Shown in pieces: positions 1 to 8,421 of a stretch of DNA of 21,972 bases. Made by a program: the position numbers and the translations under genes. Under the pieces are notes generated by a model, which did no database searches, was not told the DNA's origin, and saw nothing but the letters and a program-made list of their open reading frames with translations. Origin of the DNA: Thermodesulfobacterium sp. Lineage in GTDB: Bacteria > Desulfobacterota > Thermodesulfobacteria > Thermodesulfobacteriales > Thermodesulfobacteriaceae. Position 1 is the first letter of the stretch. Every line of letters starts with the position of its first letter. Where the stretch lies: positions 1 through 21,972 of the forward strand of contig JAGGXL010000181.1 in the NCBI GenBank assembly GCA_021163085.1, read 5' to 3'.

Positions 1-230
1 CTTACCACTATGGCTTTAATACTATCTTTTTTTGCCATCTCTTTTATTGCCATAAGATATTCTTCTGACTCTAAAATAACACCTTTTATCTGAAGAACCC
101 CTATCTGAGGTTTACCAAAATCTTTCTTTTTAAAAATCATTAAAAAAGAAAGAAGAAAACCAAGAAAAACGAAAAAGACAACCATTCCTCCAATAAAAGC
201 AAGCCCGTAAACAAGCCAAGGTCTTTTCAT
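1..230 (-). CDS. sppA: Signal peptide peptidase SppA, N-terminal fragment (runs off the window)
   Basis: Only the first 76 codons are present; the gene continues past the left edge. The protein starts MKRPWLVYG, has a hydrophobic membrane anchor at about residues 7-33, a short basic stretch, then IGVLQIKGVI followed by a helix ending in DSIKAIVV. That order (one N-terminal membrane segment, then the IxGxI strand and the vkAIVl strand) is how S49-family SppA proteins begin; they cut leftover signal peptides in the inner membrane. The Ser and Lys catalytic residues lie outside the window. The start ATG at 230-228 has AGAGGT just upstream, and the gap to the rpsA stop is only about 10 nt, so the two are very likely co-transcribed. 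The family call rests on a short stretch, hence moderate confidence. Confidence 0.72.
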   Translation of the reverse strand, partial: MKRPWLVYGLAFIGGMVVFFVFLGFLLSFLMIFKKKDFGKPQIGVLQIKGVILESEEYLMAIKEMAKKDSIKAIVV

Positions 231-240
231 TTTTACCTCT

Positions 241-1668
241 CTAAGAAGTTAATTTCTTGAGGAAATAATCCCCAAGTGTTACTAAAGTTGACTTTCCTGC
301 TTTTACCTTATACTCTTCTATCTCTTTATTTTCCAGATCTTCCAGATATCTCAAGTATGAAATTTGAATTCTTCTTTGTTTAGGGTCAATGTTTATAATT
401 TTACCTTTTATCTTTTCTCCCACTTTGAAACCATCAAGTTCTGCAAAATTTTTCTTTAAAGTTTTTGTTTCCTTTGAAAATTCCTTTAAAGGCATAAAAG
501 CTGTTATTTCAGGTGTGATTTCTATCAGTAAACCACTGGGTAAAAATTTTTCTATTACTCCCTCTACTATGTCACCCACTTTATAATTTTTGCTTATAGC
601 ATCCCATGGATCAGGTTGAAGTTTTCTTAAACTTAAAAGTATCTTCCTCTTAGATGGTTTCACTTCAAGAACTAAAACCGAAACCCTCTCCCCAATATCT
701 AATATCTCTTCAACTTTTATCTTTTTTTTCCATGTTATTTCCTTAGCAGGGATAAATCCTTCTATTCCAGGCTCAAGTTCAACAAAAGCCCCAAAGTCAA
801 AAATTTGAACAACTTTTCCTTCTACAACATCTCCTTCTCCATATTTTTCAGGAACCTTTTCCCAGGGATCAGGAAGAAGGGCTTTTATGCTCAGCTTTAA
901 CCTTTCTTTCCCAGGATCATAACTTATGGGTTTAACTTTTACTCTTTCGCCTATTTCCAGATATTCAGAAGGATTCTCAATTCTTTTCCAGTCAAGCTCC
1001 TTATAAGGTAAATAACCTGTTAGCACCTCTTCTATTTCAATAAGAAATCCACCCTTTACTTTTTTCTTAACAACTCCTTCAAGTGTTTCACCACTTTTTA
1101 TCTTTTCAATTAAATCTTTTTTTTTCTTCTGGTATTGCTTTTTTAAAACCTCTTTTCTTGATGCTACAAAAGTTCTCTCCTTTATTTCTAAAATTTCAAC
1201 CTCTACAGTTTCCCCAATTAAGATTTCTAAATTTTCAGGCTTATTCCTGAAAAATGATTGAGAAATGGGTATAAAACCTTTCAAAAGAAAATCAAATTCT
1301 ACCTTATAACCTCCCTTATTAAGGGCTAAAACTTTGACTTTGACTGACTTTTTATTTTTATAGGCTTTTTTTAACTTTTCCCACAGAGTTTTTTCTCTCA
1401 ATTTTTTGAAAGATAAAATATAGCAATTTTCTTTATAAGATTTTTCAATAACCAGAGCTTCTACCTCATCTCCTTCTCCCAGAATAAAACTTCCATCACT
1501 ACTTTTCAGTTCTTCTACAGGTAAAAGTGCCTCGTTTTTTAAACCTATGTCAACAAAAGCATAATCCTCATAAATTTTGACTATTTTACCTGAAACAATG
1601 CTTCCTGGTTTAAGATCTTGAAAACTTCTGTTTAGATATTTCTCTATTTCCTGAGTCCAATCACTCAT
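241..1668 (-). CDS. rpsA: 30S ribosomal protein S1 (five S1 repeats)
   Basis: This 475-residue protein is made of five S1/OB-fold RNA-binding repeats, starting at about residues 21, 107, 192, 278 and 365. Repeats 1, 3, 4 and 5 carry the G-x-x-v-x-G-x-V opening and the GfxP or a(f/l)(l/m)P core (for example GFIPAKE at 304-310); repeat 2 is more divergent. S1 helps the ribosome bind mRNA. E. coli S1 has six repeats, while shorter four- or five-repeat forms are common elsewhere. Repeat 4 is the most canonical (GDVVEGKVVQIFDFGAFVEL). Upstream of ATG 1668 there is only a weak GAGAG, although a promoter-like TTGAAT-N17-TAAAAT sits at 1728-1700. The gene is 39 nt after the tRNA nucleotidyltransferase and just before sppA. 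A general multi-S1 protein cannot be wholly excluded, but length and repeat number fit RpsA. Confidence 0.88.
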   Translation of the reverse strand: MSDWTQEIEKYLNRSFQDLKPGSIVSGKIVKIYEDYAFVDIGLKNEALLPVEELKSSDGSFILGEGDEVEALVIEKSYKENCYILSFKKLREKTLWEKLKKAYKNKKSVKVKVLALNKGGYKVEFDFLLKGFIPISQSFFRNKPENLEILIGETVEVEILEIKERTFVASRKEVLKKQYQKKKKDLIEKIKSGETLEGVVKKKVKGGFLIEIEEVLTGYLPYKELDWKRIENPSEYLEIGERVKVKPISYDPGKERLKLSIKALLPDPWEKVPEKYGEGDVVEGKVVQIFDFGAFVELEPGIEGFIPAKEITWKKKIKVEEILDIGERVSVLVLEVKPSKRKILLSLRKLQPDPWDAISKNYKVGDIVEGVIEKFLPSGLLIEITPEITAFMPLKEFSKETKTLKKNFAELDGFKVGEKIKGKIINIDPKQRRIQISYLRYLEDLENKEIEEYKVKAGKSTLVTLGDYFLKKLTS

Positions 1669-1699
1669 TTAGAAATTTTTCTCTCAAAATATTTGGTAA

Positions 1700-1728
1700 A
1701 TTTTAATTTAATTTTTGGATTTATTCAA
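1700..1728 (-). promoter_or_regulatory. Candidate internal promoter for rpsA
   Basis: On the minus strand TTGAAT (1728-1723) is followed after 17 nt by TAAAAT (1705-1700), a 4/6 and 5/6 match to the sigma-70 consensus. It overlaps the end of the upstream nucleotidyltransferase gene and predicts a transcript start near 1693, about 25 nt before the rpsA ATG. AT-rich DNA makes chance matches common. Confidence 0.42.
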
Positions 1729-3009
1729 GAGAAATTGAGCTATGAAATTCTTTTCATCTTCTTTGGTTTTTACCTTACCTTCTATTTTTTCTTTTCTAAG
1801 AAGTTCAAGAAGTCTTCCTATTTCTTTTCCTTCATTAACTCCAAGTTTTATAAGCTCATCACCCGTAAGTTCTGGTTTTATTTTTCTGTATTTTTTTAAA
1901 AAGTTTACCACATCTTTTCTTATTCTCGGGAAATATACACTTAAAGCAAGAAGATAGGGAACAGGTATTCTCTCAAAAACTTTTATTTTCTCCCATAAAG
2001 ACAATTTTTTCCATTTCTCAAGAAGCTCTTTAATAATTTCTAAATGCTTTTTAATTTTTTCTATTTCTGGCTCTGAAAATCCAAGTCTGCAAGCGTTTTG
2101 TAAAGATTCAGGACTTACAAGACTCAATAAGAAAAACTTTTCTTTTTCCTTGTTATTTAATTCTTCTTTCAATTCTTTTAAATGCCTGACAATTGAATCA
2201 AAAAAATTTTTTTCAGTTTTTATACCTGCTTTTTCAAAAATATTTAAGTTAAAAGTAGTTTTTAAAAGTTTTTCTAAATTCTTTTCAGGCTCTTTGTTAA
2301 GATAAAGTTTTAATTCGTTTGCCAGCCTTGTTCCTGAAAGCTTTTTTAAGGCAGACTTCTCAAAGCACCTTTCAAGAGCAAGAAAAAATTCTTTGGAAAA
2401 CTCAAAATTTAATCTTACTTTATATCTAATGCCTCTAAAAATCCTTGTAGGATCATCTATAAAAGAATAAATATGAAGAGGCCTTATTAAACCCTCTTTT
2501 AAGTCTTCCATTCCATTTACAAGGTCTATCAAAATCCCTTTGTAAGGAAAAGAAAGACCTATTAAAAGCGCGTTTATGGTGAAATCCCTTCTCAGAATAT
2601 CGTCTCTGAAATCAGAAGGAAAAACTTTAGGAAGTTTTGCTACATCTTCATAAATTTCTTTTCTGGCAGTAATAAAGTCTATTAAAAATTCTTTTCCATT
2701 TAAGTCTAATTTTACTTTATAAGTTAAAAATTGTGACTTAAAAAGGCTTTCACCTTTTACCTTTTTAAGAAATTCTTTTAAAAAATTTTCCAGATTGCCC
2801 TGCAGCACCAAATCTAAATCTTTAATCTTGGGAACTTTTCTTTTATACAGTGTTTTTAAAAAATAATCTCTTACAACACCGCCTGCAAAGTATAAGAATT
2901 CTCCTCTTTTTTCTGAAATATTCTGAGCTGTAATCAGCACTTCATAAAGTTCTGGCTCAGGCAAAACAGATTTTAAGAACTTTTCCAAATCTATTTCATT
3001 TACTTTCAT
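1708..3009 (-). CDS. cca: tRNA nucleotidyltransferase, class II (CCA-adding or partial-CCA enzyme)
   Basis: The product adds CCA, or part of it, to tRNA 3' ends using CTP and ATP. The 433 residues contain the class II nucleotidyltransferase signature: GGVVRD at 43-48, catalytic carboxylates in DLDL (D64 and D66), RRDFTINA at 140-147, and DDPTRIFRGIRY at 185-196. In DDPTR the usual EDxxR nucleotide-reading motif keeps D186 and R189 but has Asp for Glu at the first position. A helical RNA-binding tail follows. There is no DHH or CBS extension like that on some longer relatives. Whether it adds the whole CCA or only CC or A cannot be read from sequence alone. The gene lies 12 nt after the recombinase stop with no clear ribosome-binding site. 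The tRNA-Val gene in this window lacks an encoded CCA, so the cell needs such an enzyme. Confidence 0.87.
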   Translation of the reverse strand: MKVNEIDLEKFLKSVLPEPELYEVLITAQNISEKRGEFLYFAGGVVRDYFLKTLYKRKVPKIKDLDLVLQGNLENFLKEFLKKVKGESLFKSQFLTYKVKLDLNGKEFLIDFITARKEIYEDVAKLPKVFPSDFRDDILRRDFTINALLIGLSFPYKGILIDLVNGMEDLKEGLIRPLHIYSFIDDPTRIFRGIRYKVRLNFEFSKEFFLALERCFEKSALKKLSGTRLANELKLYLNKEPEKNLEKLLKTTFNLNIFEKAGIKTEKNFFDSIVRHLKELKEELNNKEKEKFFLLSLVSPESLQNACRLGFSEPEIEKIKKHLEIIKELLEKWKKLSLWEKIKVFERIPVPYLLALSVYFPRIRKDVVNFLKKYRKIKPELTGDELIKLGVNEGKEIGRLLELLRKEKIEGKVKTKEDEKNFIAQFLLNKSKN

Positions 3010-3021
3010 TTAAGTTGAGTC

Positions 3022-3903
3022 TTAAGCTCTGGGGTGATGTTTTTCGTAAATTTCTTTCAGTTTTTGGTAATCAAGATGTGTATAAATCTGGGTGGTATTT
3101 AAACTGCTATGTCCGAGCATCATCTGCAATGCCCTGAGATCTGCACCACCCTGTAAAAGATGCGTTGCAAAAGAATGTCTTATAACATGTGGAGACACTT
3201 TCTCTTCAAGTCCACATTTTCTTGCATATTCTTTTATTATCTGCCAGAATCTTTGTCTGGTAAGAGGAGAACCTCTTTTACTTAGAAAAACAAAATTTTT
3301 ACTTTTTTCATTTGCAAAAAAAGGACGCACGGTTTCCAGATAAGTTTTTAAAAATTTTAAAGCATAATCTCCCAAAGGCACAAGTCTTTCCTTGGAGCCT
3401 TTTCCCAAAACTCTTATTAACCCAAGCTCAAGATTTAAATTTTCAAGTTTGAGAGATACCAACTCAGACACCCTCAACCCTGTAGCATAAAGAACTTCAA
3501 GCATGGTTCTATCTCTATATCCAAGAGGATTGTTAAGATCAGGGATATTAAGAAGCTTTTCAATCTCTTCTAAACTTAACACCTTGGGAAGTCTAAAAGG
3601 AAGTTTCGGAGACTCTATAAGTAATAAAAAACTCGTATTAAATCCTTTTTCTACCTCCAAAAACTTAAAAAAACTTTTAATACTTGATATTTTACGGGCT
3701 ATACTAAAAGGATTGTAACCCTTTTTCTTTAGATGTTCCAAATACTTTCTTAACTTTTTAAAAGCCTTTTCTTCATCAGCTGGCAAGGGTTCACAAAACT
3801 CTATAAAATCCTTTAAATCAGATTGATAAGCAAAAAGAGTATTATAGGAGTAATTTTTTACTGTGGAAAGATAACTTAAAAATTCTTCTATAAGTTCTTT
3901 CAT
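3022..3903 (-). CDS. xerD: Tyrosine recombinase XerC/XerD type
   Basis: A 293-residue site-specific recombinase of the size that resolves chromosome dimers at dif. The N-terminal SAM-like core-binding domain covers about residues 1-90, and the catalytic domain covers about 108-285. All six active-site residues are visible: R144 (TGLRVSEL), K168 (GKGSKER), H239 and R242 (SPHVIRHSFATH), H265 (LGHSS) and the nucleophile Y274 (TQIYTH). It is intact and probably active. It starts in a 1-nt overlap (TAATG) with the stop of the upstream small gene, so translation is likely coupled. No phage or integron genes are nearby, which favours a housekeeping Xer protein over a mobile-element integrase. Whether it is XerC, XerD or a lone XerH-like enzyme is not settled, so the symbol is tentative. 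Confidence 0.85.
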   Translation of the reverse strand: MKELIEEFLSYLSTVKNYSYNTLFAYQSDLKDFIEFCEPLPADEEKAFKKLRKYLEHLKKKGYNPFSIARKISSIKSFFKFLEVEKGFNTSFLLLIESPKLPFRLPKVLSLEEIEKLLNIPDLNNPLGYRDRTMLEVLYATGLRVSELVSLKLENLNLELGLIRVLGKGSKERLVPLGDYALKFLKTYLETVRPFFANEKSKNFVFLSKRGSPLTRQRFWQIIKEYARKCGLEEKVSPHVIRHSFATHLLQGGADLRALQMMLGHSSLNTTQIYTHLDYQKLKEIYEKHHPRA

Positions 3904-4397
3904 TAAAGTGTTAGCTCTTTTAAAATTTTTTCCACTTTAAATCCTATAATTTCATCCTTGGAAGTAAGCGCAAGTGTTTTTAATTTAGATAGAATACCTT
4001 GCTTTTCAGAAATATTTCTGTTGGGAAAATCTTCTTTAATCTTTTCCAGTGCTGAAAGAACTAATTTTCTTTCATCCAAATCTAAGAACAGAAGCAATGT
4101 TCTCCAGTCATCAGGAATTCCATATTTTTCTGCAAATTCTTTAGCCAATTTCTTAAAATTTTTGGTTCCGTAACTTTTATGTAAATTTTCTATAAAATTC
4201 TGTTTTTCCAGCTCTTTTTTGTCTACAAATAATTCTTCCAGTTCTTTTAAATACTTTTCTTTAGCCTTAGAATCTTCTTTTTGTGGACCTTTTTCTTTTC
4301 TTTCTAATTTTTTCCTTATTTTACTAAATCCACTCTGGTCTTTTAGTTTGTCAATTTCTCTCCAGGAAAGTTTTCTTTTACCATCGTCTCTGCTCAT
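3903..4397 (-). CDS. Small charged protein of unknown function
   Basis: I cannot assign a function. The 164-residue protein is highly charged and rich in Lys and Glu. The N-terminal third (SRDDGKRKLSWREIDKLKD, then mixed KE repeats) is probably disordered or coiled. The C-terminal two thirds look all-helical, with a fairly conserved-looking core around YGIPDDWRTLLLFLDLDE (about residues 94-111). There is no signal peptide, membrane segment or cysteine cluster. It overlaps the phosphatase stop by 4 nt (ATGA) and the recombinase start by 1 nt, so it is a real coupled gene. AGGGGG lies at suitable spacing upstream of its ATG. Its place between a PPP-type phosphatase and a Xer recombinase hints at a housekeeping accessory role, but this is only context. 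Confidence 0.75.
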   Translation of the reverse strand: MSRDDGKRKLSWREIDKLKDQSGFSKIRKKLERKEKGPQKEDSKAKEKYLKELEELFVDKKELEKQNFIENLHKSYGTKNFKKLAKEFAEKYGIPDDWRTLLLFLDLDERKLVLSALEKIKEDFPNRNISEKQGILSKLKTLALTSKDEIIGFKVEKILKELTL

Positions 4398-5068
4398 ATA
4401 ATTTGCCCCCTACACTCTATCTGGTATATCTTTTTTTCAGGTAGTTCTATAGCAGTAAGTGCTCCACCGTAAACACAGCCTGTATCTATGCCAATTCTAT
4501 CCTCTAAAATCAAAGGTGCAGGAAAAGGAGTGTGCCCAAAAACTACAGTTTTAGGAAATTTATATTCAGAAAGATAAAAACTTTCTCTTATCCATAGCAA
4601 ATCCTCTTCATCCTGATCTTTCAGTTCTTTACCTGGTCTCAAACCTGCATGAACAAAAATATAGTTATCAGTTTCATAATAAAGTTTGAGCTCCTTTAAA
4701 AACCTGAGATGTTCCTCTGGTATTTCAAGATAATCTTCTTTATTGTAATAACTTCTTAAAGTTGCCCCTCCTCCGTTATATAAAAACACATCTATATCTA
4801 TACCCTTTAAAAACCTTTCAAACATCCATTCGTGATTACCTTTAAGCGTAACAATTTTATCCTTATAAAATTCTTTAAGCTCAAGCAATTTATCAATTAC
4901 TCCTCTTGGATCAGGTCCTCTATCAATGTAATCTCCCAAAAAAATAACCAAATCTTTGCCCCAATTTACAGGAAGAATATTCAGCAACTTTTCTAAACTC
5001 CACAAACAACCGTGGATATCACCAATGGCAAAAATTTTATTAATCCCAGAACCTTGCTCTTCTGTCAT
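4394..5068 (-). CDS. PPP-family serine/threonine protein phosphatase (metallophosphoesterase)
   Basis: The full PPP metal-binding set is present. Numbered from the ATG at 5068: GDIHG at 16-20, GDYIDRG at 45-51, GNHE at 77-80, then VHAG and GHTPF further on. These residues bind two metal ions and place this protein with bacterial PrpA/PrpE or lambda-phosphatase-like enzymes; diadenosine tetraphosphatase (ApaH-like) activity is an alternative. An ATG at 5086 is also in frame, but it has no ribosome-binding site and would lengthen the overlap with the upstream gene. The ATG at 5068 has AAGG four bases upstream, so I chose it, giving 224 residues. Either start overlaps the end of the radical SAM gene. 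No partner kinase is visible in the window. Confidence 0.85.
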   Translation of the reverse strand: MTEEQGSGINKIFAIGDIHGCLWSLEKLLNILPVNWGKDLVIFLGDYIDRGPDPRGVIDKLLELKEFYKDKIVTLKGNHEWMFERFLKGIDIDVFLYNGGGATLRSYYNKEDYLEIPEEHLRFLKELKLYYETDNYIFVHAGLRPGKELKDQDEEDLLWIRESFYLSEYKFPKTVVFGHTPFPAPLILEDRIGIDTGCVYGGALTAIELPEKKIYQIECRGQII

Positions 5069-5966
5069 CAAGCCTTGTGAGACCATATTTATAAGCTAAT
5101 TTTAGTGCTTCTTCCCATTCCTCTTTAGTAATTTTTCTATCAAGAGGTGAATATTTCCAAGCATCTCCGCAAGGCCTGTACTGATCCATAAGATTAAAGT
5201 AAGTATGAGGAGAAATTTCTTCTTTTATAAATTTAATCACTTCTTCTGTTTGGGAAAGGCCTCCAGGCAAAACAAGGTGTCTTACAATTAAACCTCTTTT
5301 AGCAATTCCATTTTCTATTACCAAATCCCCTACCTGTCTATGCATCTCTTTAACAGCAACTTTAACAACCTTTGAATAATTTTTTACTTTTAAAAGCCTT
5401 AAAGCTACATTATCATCCATGTATTTAATATCTGGCATGTAAATATCTATTATCCCATCAAGAAGTTTTAAAGTTTCAAGAGACTCATATCCTCCGCAAT
5501 TGTAAACAATGGGAAGATTTAGCCCCATTTCAGCTGCTAATTTTATAGCCTTTACAATAAAAGGAACTTGATGGGTCGGGGTTACAAGATTTATATTATG
5601 ACAGCCCCACATCTGTAAAATAATCATAATTTTTGCAAGGTTCTCTACATCAATAACATCTCCTTCTCCAAGATGACTAATCTCCCAATTCTGACAATAA
5701 ACGCAAGATAAATTGCAATAGGTAAAAAATATAGCTCCTGAACCATTTTTGCCCACAAGAGGTCTTTCCTCACCAAAGTGTGGACCATAGCTTGAAACCA
5801 TGGGTTTATCAGTAACTTTACAAATACCCTTTTCTCCTTTAAGTCGATTTACCTTGCATTCATTAGGACACAATGTGCAAGAAGAAAGTTTCTCATAAAG
5901 CGCTTCTATCCTCTTGTCAAGTTCTCCAGATTCAAGCAAATTCAAATAAGAGGGGTACTTCTTCAT
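5040..5966 (-). CDS. Radical SAM protein, PflX/COG1313 type (pyruvate formate-lyase activase-like)
   Basis: The 308-residue protein has the radical SAM cluster motif CxxxCxxC at C84, C88 and C91 (YCNLSCVYCQNWE), so it should bind a [4Fe-4S] cluster and cleave S-adenosylmethionine. Before it lies a second Cys group (C30, C33, C37, C49; CTLCPNEC and GICKV) typical of the PflX branch. NCGGYE and a C-terminal MDQYRPCGDA also match that branch as I know it. The true substrate of PflX-type proteins is not firmly known. No glycyl-radical enzyme such as pyruvate formate-lyase is encoded nearby, so classical PflA function is unsupported. It overlaps the upstream Fe-S gene by 4 nt (ATGA), suggesting the two cysteine-rich proteins are made together. 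Confidence 0.85.
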   Translation of the reverse strand: MKKYPSYLNLLESGELDKRIEALYEKLSSCTLCPNECKVNRLKGEKGICKVTDKPMVSSYGPHFGEERPLVGKNGSGAIFFTYCNLSCVYCQNWEISHLGEGDVIDVENLAKIMIILQMWGCHNINLVTPTHQVPFIVKAIKLAAEMGLNLPIVYNCGGYESLETLKLLDGIIDIYMPDIKYMDDNVALRLLKVKNYSKVVKVAVKEMHRQVGDLVIENGIAKRGLIVRHLVLPGGLSQTEEVIKFIKEEISPHTYFNLMDQYRPCGDAWKYSPLDRKITKEEWEEALKLAYKYGLTRLDDRRARFWD

Positions 5967-7003
5967 AAAAGTTCAAGCCAATGACAAACTAAAGGAGGTC
6001 TTTTCAAAAGCAAACTAAAATTCAAATAACACCCTGTACAATGTGTAGCTAAAATGTTTTTATTTTCTAAATTCTTAATCCATTCTCTTTTATTTTCCTC
6101 TTGAAACCCTTTAAGCCAGAGAAAAAACTTAGGTGAACCACAGCAAAAATCTTTTACCTCTAATTTCTTTTTTACCAGATTAAACTCTTCTGTCAAGTGG
6201 CAGGGAAGATGAAAAAGAACATTTTTATCTAAAGCTCTTTCTTCTAAAATCCTTAATTCTGACTCCATTTCCAAAGAAAGATAACCATAGGCTGAAATAA
6301 CTCTTTGAGAAAGCTCAGAAAATCTTTCCTCATAAACAGTATCTCTAAAAATTTGAGGATAAACTTTTTTAAACATCCACAAACAGGTGGCACAAAATAC
6401 CACAATAGGACCTTCTGTTTTTTCCAAAATTTCCAGATTCTTTAAAGCATTTTCTTTAAGTTGTGAGATTAATCCGAGATTTAAAAATATGGCTCCACAA
6501 CAAACAAGTCCTTGAGGTATTCCTGCATTAATTCCTTTTCTTTTAAGGTGTTCATCAAATTTTTTAAAAGCCTGAGGATAAAAATGTTTTAATCCACAAG
6601 AGTTATATATGACTATATCTCCTTCACCATAATTAAACTCAACTTGCTGTTCTTCTGTAAGATCTATTAAATGAAGCCAATTATTAATCTTTAAAAAAAT
6701 TAATAAAGGATCCTTAGAAATAGATTGAGGGATGTTTTTAGAAAATACTGATTTTTCCTCTCTTTTTAATTTTTCAAGATAAACCTCAGGGAAACTTATA
6801 TTGTGAGGACAGACTCTTTCACATCTTTCGCAAAAAAGGCAAAAATCAAAACTTTGGTGCTCCTTTTCATGAGAAATTAAAAAAAGTCTTCCTCTCGGTG
6901 AAAAAGCTTCAGTTTTATAGACTCTAAAAGAAGGACATACAGGAACACATTTACCACAAAGATTGCATAAACTAATTTTTTTCTTTATGTTTTGTATTTT
7001 CAT
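5963..7003 (-). CDS. Fe-S oxidoreductase with two 4Fe-4S motifs and two CCG domains (GlcF/HdrD-like)
   Basis: This is a soluble electron-transfer subunit of 346 residues. Two ferredoxin-type motifs are clear: C13, C16, C19 and C23 (CNLCGKCVPVC), then C55, C58, C61 and C65 (CLFCERCERVC). Two CCG (DUF3483-like) modules follow: C136, CC168-169 and C204/C207, then C268, CC287-288 and C322/C325. That layout matches the glycolate oxidase iron-sulfur subunit, LldE/LutA relatives and the heterodisulfide reductase CCG subunit. GlcF is usually nearer 400 residues. No FAD-binding GlcD-like partner is in the window, so the donor and acceptor are unknown. The ATG at 7003 has no clear ribosome-binding site but overlaps the HD gene by 32 nt, which suggests coupled translation. 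Confidence 0.85.
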   Translation of the reverse strand: MKIQNIKKKISLCNLCGKCVPVCPSFRVYKTEAFSPRGRLFLISHEKEHQSFDFCLFCERCERVCPHNISFPEVYLEKLKREEKSVFSKNIPQSISKDPLLIFLKINNWLHLIDLTEEQQVEFNYGEGDIVIYNSCGLKHFYPQAFKKFDEHLKRKGINAGIPQGLVCCGAIFLNLGLISQLKENALKNLEILEKTEGPIVVFCATCLWMFKKVYPQIFRDTVYEERFSELSQRVISAYGYLSLEMESELRILEERALDKNVLFHLPCHLTEEFNLVKKKLEVKDFCCGSPKFFLWLKGFQEENKREWIKNLENKNILATHCTGCYLNFSLLLKRPPLVCHWLELL

Positions 7004-7568
7004 TATTTTTAATAAAATATTCTAACCACCAAGAACACCATTCTGTTTCCAAAATTGCTTTAACAAGTTTTTTGGCAACATCTGTTATGAGTCTTTTTTC
7101 AGCATATTCAATCCATTTATCTGCATAGGGATTATTCAAATCCTTCTGTTCTTTAAGTTGGATTATTAAATCAATAACATCAGCATCGTGAACCAGTTTG
7201 GCTTCTAAATTTTCCAAATTTCTGTATTCTTTCCAGAGAGACAATACCTCTTCTTTTAACGAAGTGTTTGAAAAAGTATCCTCTAAAGCCCTTTTTTCAT
7301 CTGCCTTGTTGTATATTTTATTTACTGCATTAAAGTCTCCTATTCTTGTTTCTGCCAAATCGTGAATTAAAGCCATTTTAAAAAGTTTTTCTTTATCAAT
7401 CGGAGCATTACAAATCTCCGAAAGAATCCATGCACAAAAAATTACTCCGAAAGAATGAGAAGCTACATTCTCCTCACCTGTTCCGAGATAGGCATAGCCT
7501 GTTCTTTGTATCCTTTTTAAAAGAGCTGATTCAAAAAGAAGCTTGGCATATCTTTTAAAGGGTTTCAT
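6972..7568 (-). CDS. HD-domain phosphohydrolase, YfbR/HDDC2-like 5'-deoxynucleotidase
   Basis: A 198-residue protein with the metal-binding HD signature: H38 (VASHSF), H69-D70 with E73 (LIHDLAETRIGDF) and D128 (LVHDADVID). The opening LLKRIQRTGYAYLG and the GEENVASHSF segment are characteristic of the HDDC2/YfbR group, which dephosphorylates deoxynucleoside 5'-monophosphates and so trims the nucleotide pool. Exact substrate is not shown by the sequence. It starts inside the end of speB (14-nt overlap) and its end overlaps the next gene by 32 nt, so it sits firmly in the operon. Confidence 0.82.
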   Translation of the reverse strand: MKPFKRYAKLLFESALLKRIQRTGYAYLGTGEENVASHSFGVIFCAWILSEICNAPIDKEKLFKMALIHDLAETRIGDFNAVNKIYNKADEKRALEDTFSNTSLKEEVLSLWKEYRNLENLEAKLVHDADVIDLIIQLKEQKDLNNPYADKWIEYAEKRLITDVAKKLVKAILETEWCSWWLEYFIKNNENTKHKEKN

Positions 7569-8418
7569 ACTTTTTTGCCAGATATGAAGAAACCTTAAAA
7601 ATTATTTTAGCTGCTAAATATTCTGTAATAGCATTTCCTGAAGAAGGTTTTACCTCAACTATGTCCATTCCTATTAAATTATATCTAACTACTAATTTAA
7701 GAATTTGCAAAAATTCATACCAATCTAACCCTCCTGGTTCAGGAGTACCAACCCCAGGAGCAAGTGAAGGATCAAAAACATCTACGTCCAAGGATAAATA
7801 AATTTCACCCTCCTTAACAAAATTCTCTATTTTCTCTATGCCTTCCTCCCAATTTTCTTTAAGGTCTTTCATCCACAAAACAGGGAAATTGACTTTTTTT
7901 ATAAACTCATACTCCTCTTTACACAGAGTTCTTATTCCCACACCTAAAATCGGAACTCCCATTTCATAAACTCTTCTTATTACTGTAGCATGTGAAATAC
8001 TGCTACCTAAATACTCTTCCCTCAAATCTAAATGTGCATCAAGATGTAAAATTTTTAAATTTTTATAAAATTCCTTCAAAACCTTTACACTTCCCAGAGT
8101 AACTGTATGTTCTCCTCCTATAACTATAGGGAATTTTTTTTCTTTTAAAGTTTCTTTTACATTTTCTGAAATTAAATCAAGAGCTTTTTTTATATCAAAA
8201 GGAAGTTCAGGAACTGGATAAGTAAAAAAACCCAAAACCTCTTGGGGCTCAAGTTTTGTTTCTTCGTCGAAAAATTCTAAGTTAGGACTGACCTTAAGAA
8301 TTTCAGTAGGAGCTTCTTTTGTTCCCTTTTGCCAAGAGGTGGTAACCTCTAAAGGTGCAGGAATAAGGGCTACCTTGGCTTCAGGATGATCAGGTAGCCC
8401 CAAAAAGGTAAGTTTCAT
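7555..8418 (-). CDS. speB: Agmatinase or N1-aminopropylagmatine ureohydrolase (SpeB family)
   Basis: The 287-residue protein is a ureohydrolase of the arginase/agmatinase fold. All manganese ligands are present: H104 (GGEHT), D127, H129 and D131 (DAHLD), and D211 and D213 (DVDVFDP). SpeB releases urea from agmatine to give putrescine. In several thermophiles the relative acts instead on N1-aminopropylagmatine, giving spermidine directly; sequence alone does not separate the two. It lies 3 nt after speD, so decarboxylated AdoMet supply and urea removal are made together, which supports a polyamine role. No arginine decarboxylase or aminopropyltransferase is in the window. Only weak AAGAA precedes the ATG, consistent with translational coupling. 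Confidence 0.88.
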   Translation of the reverse strand: MKLTFLGLPDHPEAKVALIPAPLEVTTSWQKGTKEAPTEILKVSPNLEFFDEETKLEPQEVLGFFTYPVPELPFDIKKALDLISENVKETLKEKKFPIVIGGEHTVTLGSVKVLKEFYKNLKILHLDAHLDLREEYLGSSISHATVIRRVYEMGVPILGVGIRTLCKEEYEFIKKVNFPVLWMKDLKENWEEGIEKIENFVKEGEIYLSLDVDVFDPSLAPGVGTPEPGGLDWYEFLQILKLVVRYNLIGMDIVEVKPSSGNAITEYLAAKIIFKVSSYLAKKYETL

Positions 8419-8421
8419 TTC

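Noticed and set aside
3022..3903. Xer gene as the integrase of a mobile element
   Set aside because: No phage, transposase, att-like repeat or tRNA adjacency; it is embedded in a housekeeping operon.
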